64,000 bases of DNA from Blastococcus haudaquaticus (GTDB taxonomy: Bacteria > Actinomycetota > Actinomycetes > Mycobacteriales > Geodermatophilaceae), in NCBI RefSeq assembly GCF_900230285.1, contig NZ_OCNK01000002.1, forward strand, positions 248,001 through 312,000, in the 5' to 3' direction. Positions within the stretch are counted from its first letter, which is position 1; the number at the start of each line of letters is the position of its first letter. Positions 7,788 through 15,973 of the stretch are shown here, one piece after another. Made by a program: the position numbers and the translations under genes. The notes under the pieces were generated by a model, which was not told where the DNA came from, searched no databases, and saw only the letters and a list, made by a program, of their open reading frames with translations.

Positions 7788-8370
7788 AGGAGCGCTGCGA
7801 CCAGAGGACGACGACCGGCCGCATCAGCCAGTCGGCCGCGGCCGAGGCGAGCCAGGCGAGGGTCGAGAGCCAGACCACCGCGACGCCGACGTCGATGGCG
7901 CACAGCAGCAACGAGTACTGCAGGACCGGGGCACCCTCGCGGACGAACTGCGGGACGACGGCGAGGTAGAAGAGCCCGATCTTCGGGTTGAGCAAGTCGC
8001 TGAGGAGCCCTGCGGAGAAGGACCGGCCCAGTCCGGTGGGCGCGGGCGGGGCCGCAGCGCCGACCGGCAGGAGCGCCTGGGCCCGCCCGCGCGCCTCGGC
8101 GACCAGGGGGACGACGCCGAGCAGCACCAGGTATCCGGCGCCCCCGAGCCGCAGCGCCTCGACCGTGGAGTCAGAGCCGGTGACCACGGCGGCGACGCCG
8201 AACGCCGCCGCCGTCCCCCAGGCCAGCGTGCCCACCGCCACTCCCCCGACGGTGGCCAGCCCCGTACGGGGCCCACCGCGCAGCGCACTGCGCAGCACCA
8301 GGACGTCGTCCGGGCCGGGCGAGACCGACAGCAGCACCGTCATCGCCAGGAACGCCCAGATGCCGTCCAT
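7738..8370 (-). CDS. LysE-family amino-acid exporter
   Basis: 210-residue membrane protein of the LysE/RhtB translocator family with about six hydrophobic segments. The family signatures SVSPGPDDVLVLRSALRGG (residues 16-34) and LLNPKIGLFYLAVVPQFV (about 125-142) are present. I start at the ATG at 8370 (MDGIWAFLAM), which places the first helix at the N-terminus as in the family; upstream in-frame sequence is charged and unlike the family. It probably exports a basic or neutral amino acid. Convergent with, and overlapping by 50 bases, the LysR gene, which itself neighbours another amino-acid-type exporter. Confidence 0.88.
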   Translation of the reverse strand: MDGIWAFLAMTVLLSVSPGPDDVLVLRSALRGGPRTGLATVGGVAVGTLAWGTAAAFGVAAVVTGSDSTVEALRLGGAGYLVLLGVVPLVAEARGRAQALLPVGAAAPPAPTGLGRSFSAGLLSDLLNPKIGLFYLAVVPQFVREGAPVLQYSLLLCAIDVGVAVVWLSTLAWLASAAADWLMRPVVVLWSQRSFSVVLVVLGATTALGA

Positions 8371-8523
8371 CGGAACCCCGATCCGCGAGGTCCCACGCGG
8401 GCCTCGCCGGTACGAGGGGCGGGACCGCGGTCCTGATACGCACCGGCGGCATCCGACGCCGAGCCCGTCGCTACCGTCGGGGTCGAGGTGCCGCACCGGG
8501 CGGCCGGAACGGAGGCACGCCGC

Positions 8524-8772
8524 ATGGCGAACCTGGAGTCGCTGCGCCGGTTCGGTCTGGTGCTCGAGATGGCCGAGGCCGCCGGCGACGGCGACTGGGC
8601 GGCGTGGACGAAGGTGCTCGGCTCCCTCGACGACGACACCCGGGCCGACGTCGTCCGCCAGTCGTCGCTGGTCATCGCCATGCTGTGCGAGCGCGAGGCC
8701 GAGCGGCGCGGCATCACCCGCGACCAGTTCCTCGCCCAGTTCCGGGCGGAGGCGATGGACCAGCTCGGCTGA
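8524..8772 (+). CDS. Small conserved hypothetical protein
   Basis: 82-residue, mostly helical, acidic protein that I do not recognise. ATG at 8524 is preceded by a good GGAGG ribosome binding site (AACGGAGGCACGCCGC). No signal peptide, membrane segment or metal motif is visible. It ends 26 bases before the alditol oxidase gene on the same strand and is probably co-transcribed with it. The even codon use and strong ribosome binding site argue that it is a real gene. Confidence 0.65.
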   Translation: MANLESLRRFGLVLEMAEAAGDGDWAAWTKVLGSLDDDTRADVVRQSSLVIAMLCEREAERRGITRDQFLAQFRAEAMDQLG

Positions 8773-8798
8773 CGGGTGGTCGTCCGTATCGTCGGGTC

Positions 8799-10067
8799 GT
8801 GACAGTGGGGACGAACTGGGCGGGCAACCACACCTACCGGGCGCAGCAGCTGCACCGGCCGACGACCCTCGAGCAGGTGCAGGAGCTCGTCTCGCGGGCG
8901 GAGCGCATCCGCGTGCTGGGGTCCCGGCACTCCTTCACCGACATCGCCGACTCCACCGAGTTGGTGTCGCTGGAGGCCGTGCAGGCCGAGTCCTCCGCGA
9001 CGTCCGGCATCGACGTCGACCTCGCCGCCGGGACCGTCACGGTCGGCGGTGGACTGAAGTACGGGGAGCTGGTCGACGTCCTCCGCGACGAGGGCGCCGC
9101 CCTCCACAACCTCGCCTCGCTCCCGCACATCTCCGTCGCCGGCGCGGTGGCGACGGCCACCCACGGCTCCGGCGTCGGCAACGGCAACCTGGCCACCGCC
9201 GTCGCGGCGCTCCAGCTGGTGACCTCGGACGGCGAGCTGCGCGAGGTCGCGCGGGGCGACGCCGACTTCGACGGCATGGTGGTCGGCCTGGGCGCCCTCG
9301 GTGCCGTCACCCGCCTCACCCTCGACATCGAGCCGGCCTTCGACGTGGCGCAGCGGGTGTACGAGGGCCTGGCCTGGGACGCGCTCTTCGAGAACTTCGA
9401 CGAGATCACCGCGGCCGGGTACAGCGTCAGCCTCTTCACGCTCTGGGGCGCGGACGTGGACATGGTGTGGGTCAAGAGCCGGACCGACCGGGACGCCGTC
9501 CCGGACGGCGACCTGTTCGGCGCCACCCCCGCGGAGGTCGAGCGGAACCCCGTCATCGGGCTCGACCCCACCCCGTGCACGCCGCAGCTGGGCCGGCCCG
9601 GCCTGTGGTCGGACCGCCTGCCGCACTTCCGCATGGGCTTCACGCCGAGCGCGGGCGACGAGCTGCAGTCGGAGTACCTCGTCCCGCACGACTCCGCGGT
9701 GCCGGCGATCCAGGCCGTCCGGGAGCTCGCGGACCGGATCGCACCGCTGCTGCTCACCTGCGAGATCCGCACCGTCGCCGCGGACCGCCTGTGGCTGAGC
9801 ACCGCCCACGGCCGGCAGAGCGTGGCGCTGCACTTCACCTGGCGCCCGGAGCCCGGGCCGGTCGGTGACGTGCTGCTCGACCTCGAGCGGGCGCTCGAGC
9901 CCTTCGGGGCCCGGCCGCACTGGGGCAAGGTCTTCCGGGCCGACGCCGCCACCGTCGCCCCCTTGTACGAGCGGCACGCCGATTTCCTGGCCCTCGCCGA
10001 GCGGCTCGACCCTCGGGGCGCCTTCCGCAACGACTGGCTGGAGCGCCACCTCCTCGGCGCCGGCTGA
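8799..10067 (+). CDS. Alditol (xylitol/sorbitol) oxidase, covalent FAD
   Basis: 422-residue FAD-linked oxidase of the VAO/PCMH family, close in layout and length to Streptomyces AldO (418 residues), which oxidises xylitol or sorbitol to the aldose with release of hydrogen peroxide. The N-terminus TNWAGNHTYRAQQ and the motif LGSRHSFTDIA are AldO-like; His44 is the expected covalent FAD attachment residue. ATATHGSGVGNGNLAT (about 128-143) is the second flavin-binding loop, and the C-terminal H-W-G-K in GARPHWGKVF matches the substrate-side motif. Start GTG at 8799 gives an AldO-like N-terminus; GTG at 8805 is an alternative. Together with the polyol dehydrogenase at the window start this suggests active polyol use. 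Confidence 0.9.
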   Translation: MTVGTNWAGNHTYRAQQLHRPTTLEQVQELVSRAERIRVLGSRHSFTDIADSTELVSLEAVQAESSATSGIDVDLAAGTVTVGGGLKYGELVDVLRDEGAALHNLASLPHISVAGAVATATHGSGVGNGNLATAVAALQLVTSDGELREVARGDADFDGMVVGLGALGAVTRLTLDIEPAFDVAQRVYEGLAWDALFENFDEITAAGYSVSLFTLWGADVDMVWVKSRTDRDAVPDGDLFGATPAEVERNPVIGLDPTPCTPQLGRPGLWSDRLPHFRMGFTPSAGDELQSEYLVPHDSAVPAIQAVRELADRIAPLLLTCEIRTVAADRLWLSTAHGRQSVALHFTWRPEPGPVGDVLLDLERALEPFGARPHWGKVFRADAATVAPLYERHADFLALAERLDPRGAFRNDWLERHLLGAG

Positions 10068-10080
10068 CCGTCCGCCGGGG

Positions 10081-10731
10081 TCAGAGCATCCGGAGCAGGT
10101 GCCGGTTCCGGCGCAGGACGGTGTGCCGCAGCACGAGTCCGACGTGGCCGGCGACCGCGGCGAGGAACGCGATCTGCGCGGCCACGTGGAGGGGCAGCCA
10201 GTCCGTCCCGGCGCCCACCAGCAGCAGCCCGGACACCGGGACGACGACGAGCAGCGCCAGGAGCGCCTTCTCCAGGAGCCCCTCGAACCGCCGCTCCCCC
10301 GCGGACAGGTGCTCGGCCCACGGGGGCAGCGGGGTCGTGCGGCGCCAGACGATGCGGACGACGCCGAGCGCCAGCACCAGCAGCCCGAGCAGCACGTGCA
10401 CCTCCGGCAGGGACAGCCCGTCACCGAACGCGTCGCCGGTGACGACGTCGGTGAACAGCCGGGACGCCTCGTCGTCCTCCGCCGCGTCCAGCGCGTCCTC
10501 GCGAGCCTCGATCTCCGCCTCTGCCCGTTCCTCGGCCGCCTCGCCCCGGCCCTCGGCGGCGTCCGCCAGCCGGTCGGCCTCGGCGTCGAGCAGGTCGTCC
10601 TGCCGGTCGGCCCCGTCGTCGAGGTCCATGGCCCAACCCATGGCGAACTGCGCGACGATCGCGAGCACGGTCAGCCAGTGCAGGACCTTGGTGACGGCGC
10701 CGTAGCCGTGCGGGCCGTTGCGCAGGCGCAT
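10081..10731 (-). CDS. Cytochrome b561-type membrane protein with acidic insertion
   Basis: 216-residue di-haem b561 family protein. His18 (VLHWL), His112 (EVHVLLG), His182 (LPLHVA) and His196 (AGHVGLV) sit at the family's haem-ligand positions, in four membrane segments (about 14-34, 108-128, 155-175, 180-205). The odd part is residues 37-100, a stretch rich in Asp, Glu, Ala and Arg that looks like a helical or coiled-coil loop inserted between helices 1 and 2; ordinary b561 proteins have a short loop here. It probably moves electrons between quinol and an external or membrane partner. Start ATG at 10731. No partner gene is adjacent. Confidence 0.85.
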   Translation of the reverse strand: MRLRNGPHGYGAVTKVLHWLTVLAIVAQFAMGWAMDLDDGADRQDDLLDAEADRLADAAEGRGEAAEERAEAEIEAREDALDAAEDDEASRLFTDVVTGDAFGDGLSLPEVHVLLGLLVLALGVVRIVWRRTTPLPPWAEHLSAGERRFEGLLEKALLALLVVVPVSGLLLVGAGTDWLPLHVAAQIAFLAAVAGHVGLVLRHTVLRRNRHLLRML

Positions 10732-10780
10732 CGACGCGCTCCTCCCCGTGGCTTCCGCGTGGTCGGGACAGGATGACCGG

Positions 10781-12460
10781 TCAGTCCGCGTCCGCCCAGG
10801 ACCGGACGACGGCGACGTCGAGCGGGAAGTCGATCGGGAAGTCGCCGAACAGCAGCCGGCCGGCCTGCACGGCCGACCGTCGCACCTCCTCCACGACGGC
10901 GGGCGCCAGCTCCTCCGGCGTGTGCACCACCACCTCGTCGTGCAGGAAGAACACCAGGTGCGGGCGCTGCTCGACGGTGCCCGTGCCGCCCAGCCGCCAG
11001 AGGCGGTTGCGCAGGTCCGCGAGCCAGCAGAGCGCCCATTCGGCACCCGTCCCCTGGACGACGAAGTTGCGGGTGAAGCGGCCCCAGGCGCGGCGGTGGC
11101 GGTCGCGGTCGGCCGGCGAGCCCCGCTCCTCGGGCGGCTCGCCCGGTGCGTCCGAACCGTCCCCGCGCGAGGGCGCCGGGGAGCCGCGGCCGAGCAGCGT
11201 GTGCACCACCTCGCCCCGCTCCCCCGCCCGGGCCGCCTCCTCCACCAGCCCGATGGCGTGGGGGTAGCGACGGGTCAGGCGCGGCATCATGCGGCCGCTC
11301 TCCCCCCGGGTGCCGCCGTACATCGCGCCGAGCATGCCGAGCTTGGCATCGGCGCGGCTGGCGACCGCCCCGGAGGCGACCATGCCCGCGTACAGGTCGG
11401 TCGACCGAGCGGCCTCGGCCATCGCGGCGTCCCGGCTCATGCCCGCCAGCACCCGCGGCTCCAGCTGGGCGACGTCGGCGACGACGAACCGCCAGCCGTC
11501 GTCGGCGACGGCCGCGGGGCGCACCTGGAGGGGCATGGAGAGGGCGCCGCCGCCGGTGGAGGCCCAGCGCCCGGTCACCACGCCGCCGGGGAGGAACCGG
11601 GGGCGGAACCGACCGTCGCGCACCCAGGTGTCCAACCAGGTCCAGCCGTTGGCCTGCACGAGGCGGGACAGCTTCTTGTACTCGAGCAACGCCGGGATGC
11701 CGGGGTGGTCGAGCTGTTCCAGGGTCCACGAGCGCGTGTCCTCCACGGGGAGGCCGGCGGCCTGAAGCGCGCGCAGCACCTCACCCGGCGAGTCCGGGTT
11801 CAGCGCCGGCGCTGCGAACGCGTCCCGGACGACGGCCAGCAGACGCTCCAGCCCGGCAGGCCGGGACCCGGCGGCCGGGCGCGGACCCAGCAGGTCCGTG
11901 AGCAGCTCCTCGTGCACCTCGGCGCGCCAGGGCAGCCCTGCGTGCGTCATCTCGGCGGCCACCAGGGCACCCGACGACTCCGCCGCCAGCAGGAGGGTGA
12001 GCCGGCTCCGCTCGGTCGAGCCGGCGAGTGCCCGCTGCTGGCGTCGATCCTCTGCGGCCGGATCGAGCTGGTCGGCCGGATCCGCCAGCGGGAAGAGCGC
12101 GGCGTCGGTGCCGGTCACCGGTGCCAGCACGTCCCAGCCGCGTGCCTGGTCGTCGGCGAGCAGCTGCTGGTCCACGAACGGGGTCCGGCGGAGCAGGGCG
12201 TGACTCAGCCGCAGGTCCCAGCAGCGCTCGACGCGAACACCGGCGTCCAGGAGGCCCGGGTACCACCGGGTCGTGTCGTCCCAGACCCAGCGGACGGGCG
12301 AGGCCTCGCGCTCCCGGACGAAGCCAGGGAGCTCGTCGGTCGTCATGCGCACCACCGAGGGAGCAGTACCGACATCGGAGGACGACCGTGCCTCGACGGT
12401 CGCCTCGATCGTCGCCTCGATCGTCGACTCGCCGCGGCGTACGAGCACGACGCGGTCCAC
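10781..12460 (-). CDS. Bifunctional 3'-5' exonuclease/family A DNA polymerase
   Basis: 559-residue polymerase I-like protein of the actinobacterial type that lacks the 5'-3' exonuclease domain. The N-terminal part (about 40-210) is an exonuclease-like domain. The C-terminal half has family A motifs: A, VVADVAQLEPRVLAG (catalytic Asp followed by EPR); B, RADAKLGMLGAMYGG; C, HDEVVVHTPEE. The GTG at 12460 gives VDRVVLVRRGE, matching the family's start; further upstream is intergenic. Near the N-terminus the DNA contains a 12-bp triplet repeat encoding IEATIEATVEA. It probably acts in repair or gap filling. Divergent from whiB across a 255-base gap. Confidence 0.87.
   Translation of the reverse strand: MDRVVLVRRGESTIEATIEATVEARSSSDVGTAPSVVRMTTDELPGFVREREASPVRWVWDDTTRWYPGLLDAGVRVERCWDLRLSHALLRRTPFVDQQLLADDQARGWDVLAPVTGTDAALFPLADPADQLDPAAEDRRQQRALAGSTERSRLTLLLAAESSGALVAAEMTHAGLPWRAEVHEELLTDLLGPRPAAGSRPAGLERLLAVVRDAFAAPALNPDSPGEVLRALQAAGLPVEDTRSWTLEQLDHPGIPALLEYKKLSRLVQANGWTWLDTWVRDGRFRPRFLPGGVVTGRWASTGGGALSMPLQVRPAAVADDGWRFVVADVAQLEPRVLAGMSRDAAMAEAARSTDLYAGMVASGAVASRADAKLGMLGAMYGGTRGESGRMMPRLTRRYPHAIGLVEEAARAGERGEVVHTLLGRGSPAPSRGDGSDAPGEPPEERGSPADRDRHRRAWGRFTRNFVVQGTGAEWALCWLADLRNRLWRLGGTGTVEQRPHLVFFLHDEVVVHTPEELAPAVVEEVRRSAVQAGRLLFGDFPIDFPLDVAVVRSWADAD
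12393..12428 (-). repeat. 12-bp tandem repeat in the polymerase 5' end
   Basis: Three 12-bp units (TCGACGGTCGCC, TCGATCGTCGCC, TCGATCGTCGAC on the plus strand) encode an E-A-T-I type tetrapeptide repeat near residues 12-22 of the polymerase. It is in frame and so tolerated. It is the third short tandem array at a gene end in the first 13 kb. Confidence 0.85.
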
Positions 12461-12524
12461 CGGGTCAGTCTTCCCGAGGGGTCGGACACCACCGGCCGGC
12501 GCAGGCCCACGCCGTGCGGGCGTC

Positions 12525-12574
12525 ATGTCGACAAAGCGCCGTGTCGCCGTGTCGCCGTATCGGCGAGTCGACAT
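12525..12574. promoter_or_regulatory. Inverted repeat ATGTCGAC...GTCGACAT between polymerase and whiB
   Basis: A perfect 8-bp inverted repeat, ATGTCGAC (12525-12532) and GTCGACAT (12567-12574), is separated by 34 bases that contain two copies of GTGTCGCC plus a partial third. It lies in the 255-base divergent gap (12461-12715) and begins about 142 bases before the whiB start. The arms could bind a dimeric regulator or form a stem in RNA. No obvious -10/-35 pair can be assigned by eye. The rest of the gap shows no gene. Confidence 0.5.
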
Positions 12575-12715
12575 AAAGCACCAATCGGACGCACCCGTTT
12601 CGTTCGCATTGTGCCGATGCCAGGAACCCCTCGGCCTCCGTAACGTCACAGAGAGCATTCACCCGGCGCCGTTCCGTTGCGTCGAGTGACCCCGCACCAC
12701 CCCGAGGAGCTTCCC

Positions 12716-13054
12716 GTGTCTTCCTTCTCCCGCCCGTTCCTGACCCTGCTGACCGACACCTCCGCCCTCCCGGTGGCGGAACCCCTCCCCTCCTCGCCGC
12801 GCCCGGTGATCGAGATGTCCGAGGACGGCTGGCGGCTGGACGCGCTCTGCGCCGAGACCGACCCGGAGGCGTTCTTCCCGGAGAAGGGCGGCTCCACCCG
12901 GGAGGCCAAGCGCGTCTGCACTGGCTGCGCGGTGCGCGCCGAGTGCCTCGAGTTCGCACTGACCAACGACGAGCGGTTCGGCATCTGGGGAGGCCTGTCC
13001 GAGCGCGAGCGGCGCCGCCTGCGCCTCGTGCGCAGGGACGCGATCGGCGCCTGA
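12716..13054 (+). CDS. WhiB-family iron-sulfur transcriptional regulator (WhiB/WhiB2 type)
   Basis: 112-residue WhiB-like regulator. Cys45, Cys68, Cys71 and Cys77 (C-x22-C-x2-C-x5-C) form the expected 4Fe-4S site. The segment ALCAETDPEAFFPEKGGSTR and the turn ERFGIWGGLSERERRR match the WhiB/WhiB2 (WhmD) subgroup linked to sporulation septation and cell division; a basic helix follows. GTG at 12716 has a GAGGAG site 6 bases upstream; an earlier in-frame start at 12677 lacks one. Its regulatory region is the gap shared with the polymerase gene. Confidence 0.93.
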   Translation: MSSFSRPFLTLLTDTSALPVAEPLPSSPRPVIEMSEDGWRLDALCAETDPEAFFPEKGGSTREAKRVCTGCAVRAECLEFALTNDERFGIWGGLSERERRRLRLVRRDAIGA

Positions 13055-13094
13055 CACCCCCGCTGCGAACCCGGATGCGGTAGACACCCGCGTC

Positions 13095-14204
13095 ATGGCC
13101 CCTCTGCCGGCGGTTCTGGACCGCCGGACGCTGAACCGGGCGACCCTGGCGCGGCAGCTGCTGCACCGACGGGAGCGGCGCTCCGTGCCCGCCGTCGTGG
13201 AGCACCTCCTCGGCCTGCAGGCGCAGGAGCCCCACGAGCCCTACGTCGGGCTCTGGTCACGGCTGTCCGCCTTCGACCCGGCGGAGCTCGTCGAGCTGCT
13301 CGAGCGCCGCGTCGTCGTCCGCACGCAGCTCATGCGCCGCACCCTCCACCTGGTGACGGCGGAGGACTGCCTGGCCCTGCGACCGGTCCACCACACGATG
13401 CTGGTGGCGCGCATGATCGGCGTCCTCGGGCGCCGGCTGCCCGGGGTCGACCTGGAGGCGCTCGCCGACGCGGGCGGTCCGCTCTTCGCCGAGGAGCCCC
13501 GGACCCTGCCCGACGTGGGGCGTCTGCTGACCCCGCGATGGCCGGGCGCCACCGCCCGGGATCTCGGCGACGCCCTGTCGAGCCTGGTCCCCCTCGTGCA
13601 GACGACCCCGCGGGGCGTGTGGCGGGTGCAGGCGCCGGCCCGCAACACGACGGTCCTGGCCTGGCTCGGACGGGATGTGCAGACGCCGGACGACCCGCAC
13701 GCCGTGCTCGAGCACATGGTCCTGCGCTACCTGACGGCCTACGGGCCGGCGTCGAGCTCCGACCTCCGGGCCTGGTGCGGCCTCAGCGGGCTCCCCGGGG
13801 TCGTCGAGCGCGTCCTCCCCCGCCTGCGGACGTTCCGGGACGAGCGCGGGCGGCGGCTGCTGGACGTGCCCGACGGCCCCCTGCCCCACCGGGAGGAGCC
13901 AGTGCCCGTGCGGTTCCTGCCGGCATTCGACAACGCCGTCCTCGGCTACGACGACCGGACCCGCCTGATCGACGACGACCACCGCGCCCTCAGCGTGACC
14001 GGCGCACGGTTCGTCCTCGTCGACGGCTTCGTGGCGGCCACCTGGACGGCGACCGGCGATGCCCGGGGCGACGTCGCCGTGACGGTCCAGCCGCTGCGCC
14101 GGCTCACCGCAGCCGAGCGGGAGGACGTGGCGGCCGAGGGCGAGCAGCTCGCCGGGTTCCTCGGCGACGGCGCACCCGGCCGCGTCCAGGTGGCCGACGG
14201 CTGA
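13095..14204 (+). CDS. HTH_42 winged-helix DNA-binding domain protein
   Basis: 369-residue protein of the actinobacterial winged-helix family (PF06224, related to AlkX/YcaQ DNA-glycosylase-like proteins). Features are LLGLQAQEPHEPYVGLWSRL near the N-terminus, RRTLHLVTAEDC, and the C-terminal FLPAFDNAVLGYDDRTRLI, all typical. YcaQ-type relatives unhook DNA interstrand crosslinks through a QxQ/QxD motif; here LQAQEPH carries the Q-x-Q. A repair role is therefore possible, but many actinobacterial members are uncharacterised. Start ATG at 13095, 40 bases after whiB. Confidence 0.82.
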   Translation: MAPLPAVLDRRTLNRATLARQLLHRRERRSVPAVVEHLLGLQAQEPHEPYVGLWSRLSAFDPAELVELLERRVVVRTQLMRRTLHLVTAEDCLALRPVHHTMLVARMIGVLGRRLPGVDLEALADAGGPLFAEEPRTLPDVGRLLTPRWPGATARDLGDALSSLVPLVQTTPRGVWRVQAPARNTTVLAWLGRDVQTPDDPHAVLEHMVLRYLTAYGPASSSDLRAWCGLSGLPGVVERVLPRLRTFRDERGRRLLDVPDGPLPHREEPVPVRFLPAFDNAVLGYDDRTRLIDDDHRALSVTGARFVLVDGFVAATWTATGDARGDVAVTVQPLRRLTAAEREDVAAEGEQLAGFLGDGAPGRVQVADG

Positions 14205-14263
14205 CCCGTCGGTCGACGCCCGGCCCGCGCTCCGGCCGCGCTCGCGGGCGGCACACTGAGAGC

Positions 14264-14578
14264 GTGACCCGGCCGGCAGCGCAGCGTTCGGCGGGGCGCG
14301 GCATCGTCCGCCTCCTCAACACCGCGGGCGGGCGGGTGCTCGTGCTGGCCGGCGTCGTGGACGTGGCAGCCGTCGACAGCTTCCTGCAGCGCTACGGGCG
14401 CGAGCCGGTGCGGATCGACGGCATCGACACGGGTTCGGCGGTCTTCCTGTCCACGCCCGCGCTTGAACTCGTGGAGGACCACCTCGACGCCGCGCGGACC
14501 GCCGGCCGACCCCTGGCGCTGCACCGCGCCCCACAGCTCGAGGCACTCCTCGACGCGGGAGGCCCGGACGGGCGCTGA
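14264..14578 (+). CDS. STAS-domain-like protein (anti-sigma antagonist type)
   Basis: 104-residue protein whose pattern (VLVLAGVVDVAAVDSFLQRY, then a strand, then STPALELVEDHLDAARTAGRPLAL) resembles a STAS domain as in SpoIIAA-type anti-sigma factor antagonists. The usual phosphorylatable Ser position reads GIDTGSAVFLSTPA, with Ser and Thr available. No anti-sigma kinase or sigma gene is adjacent. GTG at 14264; this short gene would be missed because the frame is open far upstream over the winged-helix gene. Function is inferred from fold only. Confidence 0.65.
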   Translation: MTRPAAQRSAGRGIVRLLNTAGGRVLVLAGVVDVAAVDSFLQRYGREPVRIDGIDTGSAVFLSTPALELVEDHLDAARTAGRPLALHRAPQLEALLDAGGPDGR

Positions 14579-14619
14579 CGAGGCGCCTGCCCCCCGGTGA
14601 TCGGGCGCACTCCCGAGGC

Positions 14620-15864
14620 GTGCCAGGATCGGAGCTCGTGCGGGTCTTCGGGCGAGGTGACCTCCCCCGGGACGTCGGGGTGCTGGCCGTCATCGCCTTC
14701 GTGGTCGCGCTCGGGTTCGGCATCGTGGCCCCGGCCATCCCGCTGTTCGCCCGGGCCTTCGGGGTGGGGACGACGGCCGTCGGGCTGGCCGTGAGCGCCT
14801 TCGCCTTCTTCCGCTTCGTCTCGGCGTTCGGCGGGGGCTCGCTCGTCGAGCGGTTCGGCGAGCGGCTGGTCCTGGCCGCCGGCCTGGTCATCGTGGCGGT
14901 GACGACGGGCTTGGCCGGCCTGGCGGGTTCCTTCCCCGTCTTCCTGGCGCTCCGGGCCGCGGGCGGCGTCGGCAGCGCGATGTTCACCGTCGCGGCCCTG
15001 TCCCTGCTCCTGCGTGTCGCCCCGCCGACCCACCGTGGGCGGGCCGCCGCGACGTGGCAGGGCGGCTTCATCCTCGGCGGCATCGCCGGCCCCGCCGCCG
15101 GCGGGCTCCTGGCCGAGCTCTCCCCGCGGCTGCCCTTCTTCCTCTACGCCGGGTTCCTGCTGGTGGCCGGCTCCGTCGGGATGCTGCTCCTGAAGGCGCC
15201 GCCTCCGACTGCTCCGGACGACCCGGCCGCGGCCGGTCCCGACCTGGGCGCCGGCCCGGTCGGCCTCGCCGCCGCCTTCCGCTCCCGCGCCTACCTCGCC
15301 GCGCTGGTGGCCAACCTCGGCGTGGGCTGGGTGCTGTTCGGCGTCCGCAACTCCCTCGTCCCGCTCTACGTGACCGAGGAGCTGGGCCGGACCGTCGCGT
15401 GGGCCGGTGCCGGCCTGCTCGCCGGCTCGCTGGCCCAGGCCCTGGGACTGCTGCGCTCCGGACGACTGGTGGACGAGTGGGGCCGCCGGCCCGCGCTCCT
15501 GCTCGGGAGCACTCTCGCCACCGCGTCGATGCTGGTGCTGGTGCTCCCGCCGGCGATCGGGGCGTTCCTGCTGTCCATGGCCGTGTTCGGGCTCGCCGCC
15601 TCGCTGCTGGCCAGCGCCCCTGCCGCGCTCGTGGCCGACATCAGTCCCGCCCGGGGCGGACGCGTGGTCGCGGTGTTCCAGATGGCGGCCGACCTCGGGG
15701 CGATCGCCGGGCCGCTGATCGCGGGCTGGCTGACCGACGTCGCCTCGTACCAGTGGGCCTTCGCGGCGAGCTCGGCGGTCCTGGCGGCCGCGGTCGTGGC
15801 CACGCTCGCCCTGCCCAGGGAGAAGGCGGGTGCCCGCAGCCCGGTCGCCGGCCGACCCGCCTGA
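14620..15864 (+). CDS. MFS-family transporter
   Basis: 414-residue major facilitator with 12 predicted membrane helices and the loop 2-3 motif region SLVERFGERLVLAAG and its C-half counterpart RLVDEWGRRPALLLG. It is likely a drug or metabolite efflux pump; substrate unknown. GTG at 14620 or, 18 bases on, GTG at 14638 with GGAG just before it; both keep the whole transporter. It stands alone between the STAS gene and the P-type ATPase. Confidence 0.87.
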   Translation: MPGSELVRVFGRGDLPRDVGVLAVIAFVVALGFGIVAPAIPLFARAFGVGTTAVGLAVSAFAFFRFVSAFGGGSLVERFGERLVLAAGLVIVAVTTGLAGLAGSFPVFLALRAAGGVGSAMFTVAALSLLLRVAPPTHRGRAAATWQGGFILGGIAGPAAGGLLAELSPRLPFFLYAGFLLVAGSVGMLLLKAPPPTAPDDPAAAGPDLGAGPVGLAAAFRSRAYLAALVANLGVGWVLFGVRNSLVPLYVTEELGRTVAWAGAGLLAGSLAQALGLLRSGRLVDEWGRRPALLLGSTLATASMLVLVLPPAIGAFLLSMAVFGLAASLLASAPAALVADISPARGGRVVAVFQMAADLGAIAGPLIAGWLTDVASYQWAFAASSAVLAAAVVATLALPREKAGARSPVAGRPA

Positions 15865-15973
15865 CGGGCGGCACCGGCGCGGGAGAACCGCCGACGAGCG
15901 GGTAGCCGGCCCTCCCGCCGGGCACTCCGGAGCGACGCACGGTTCCGCCCGGGCCGGCTGACGGGGGGGTCGC

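Noticed and set aside
12461-12715. A small gene in the gap between the polymerase and whiB
   Set aside because: No frame with a start, ribosome binding site and gene-like composition; upstream in-frame extensions of both neighbours look non-coding.
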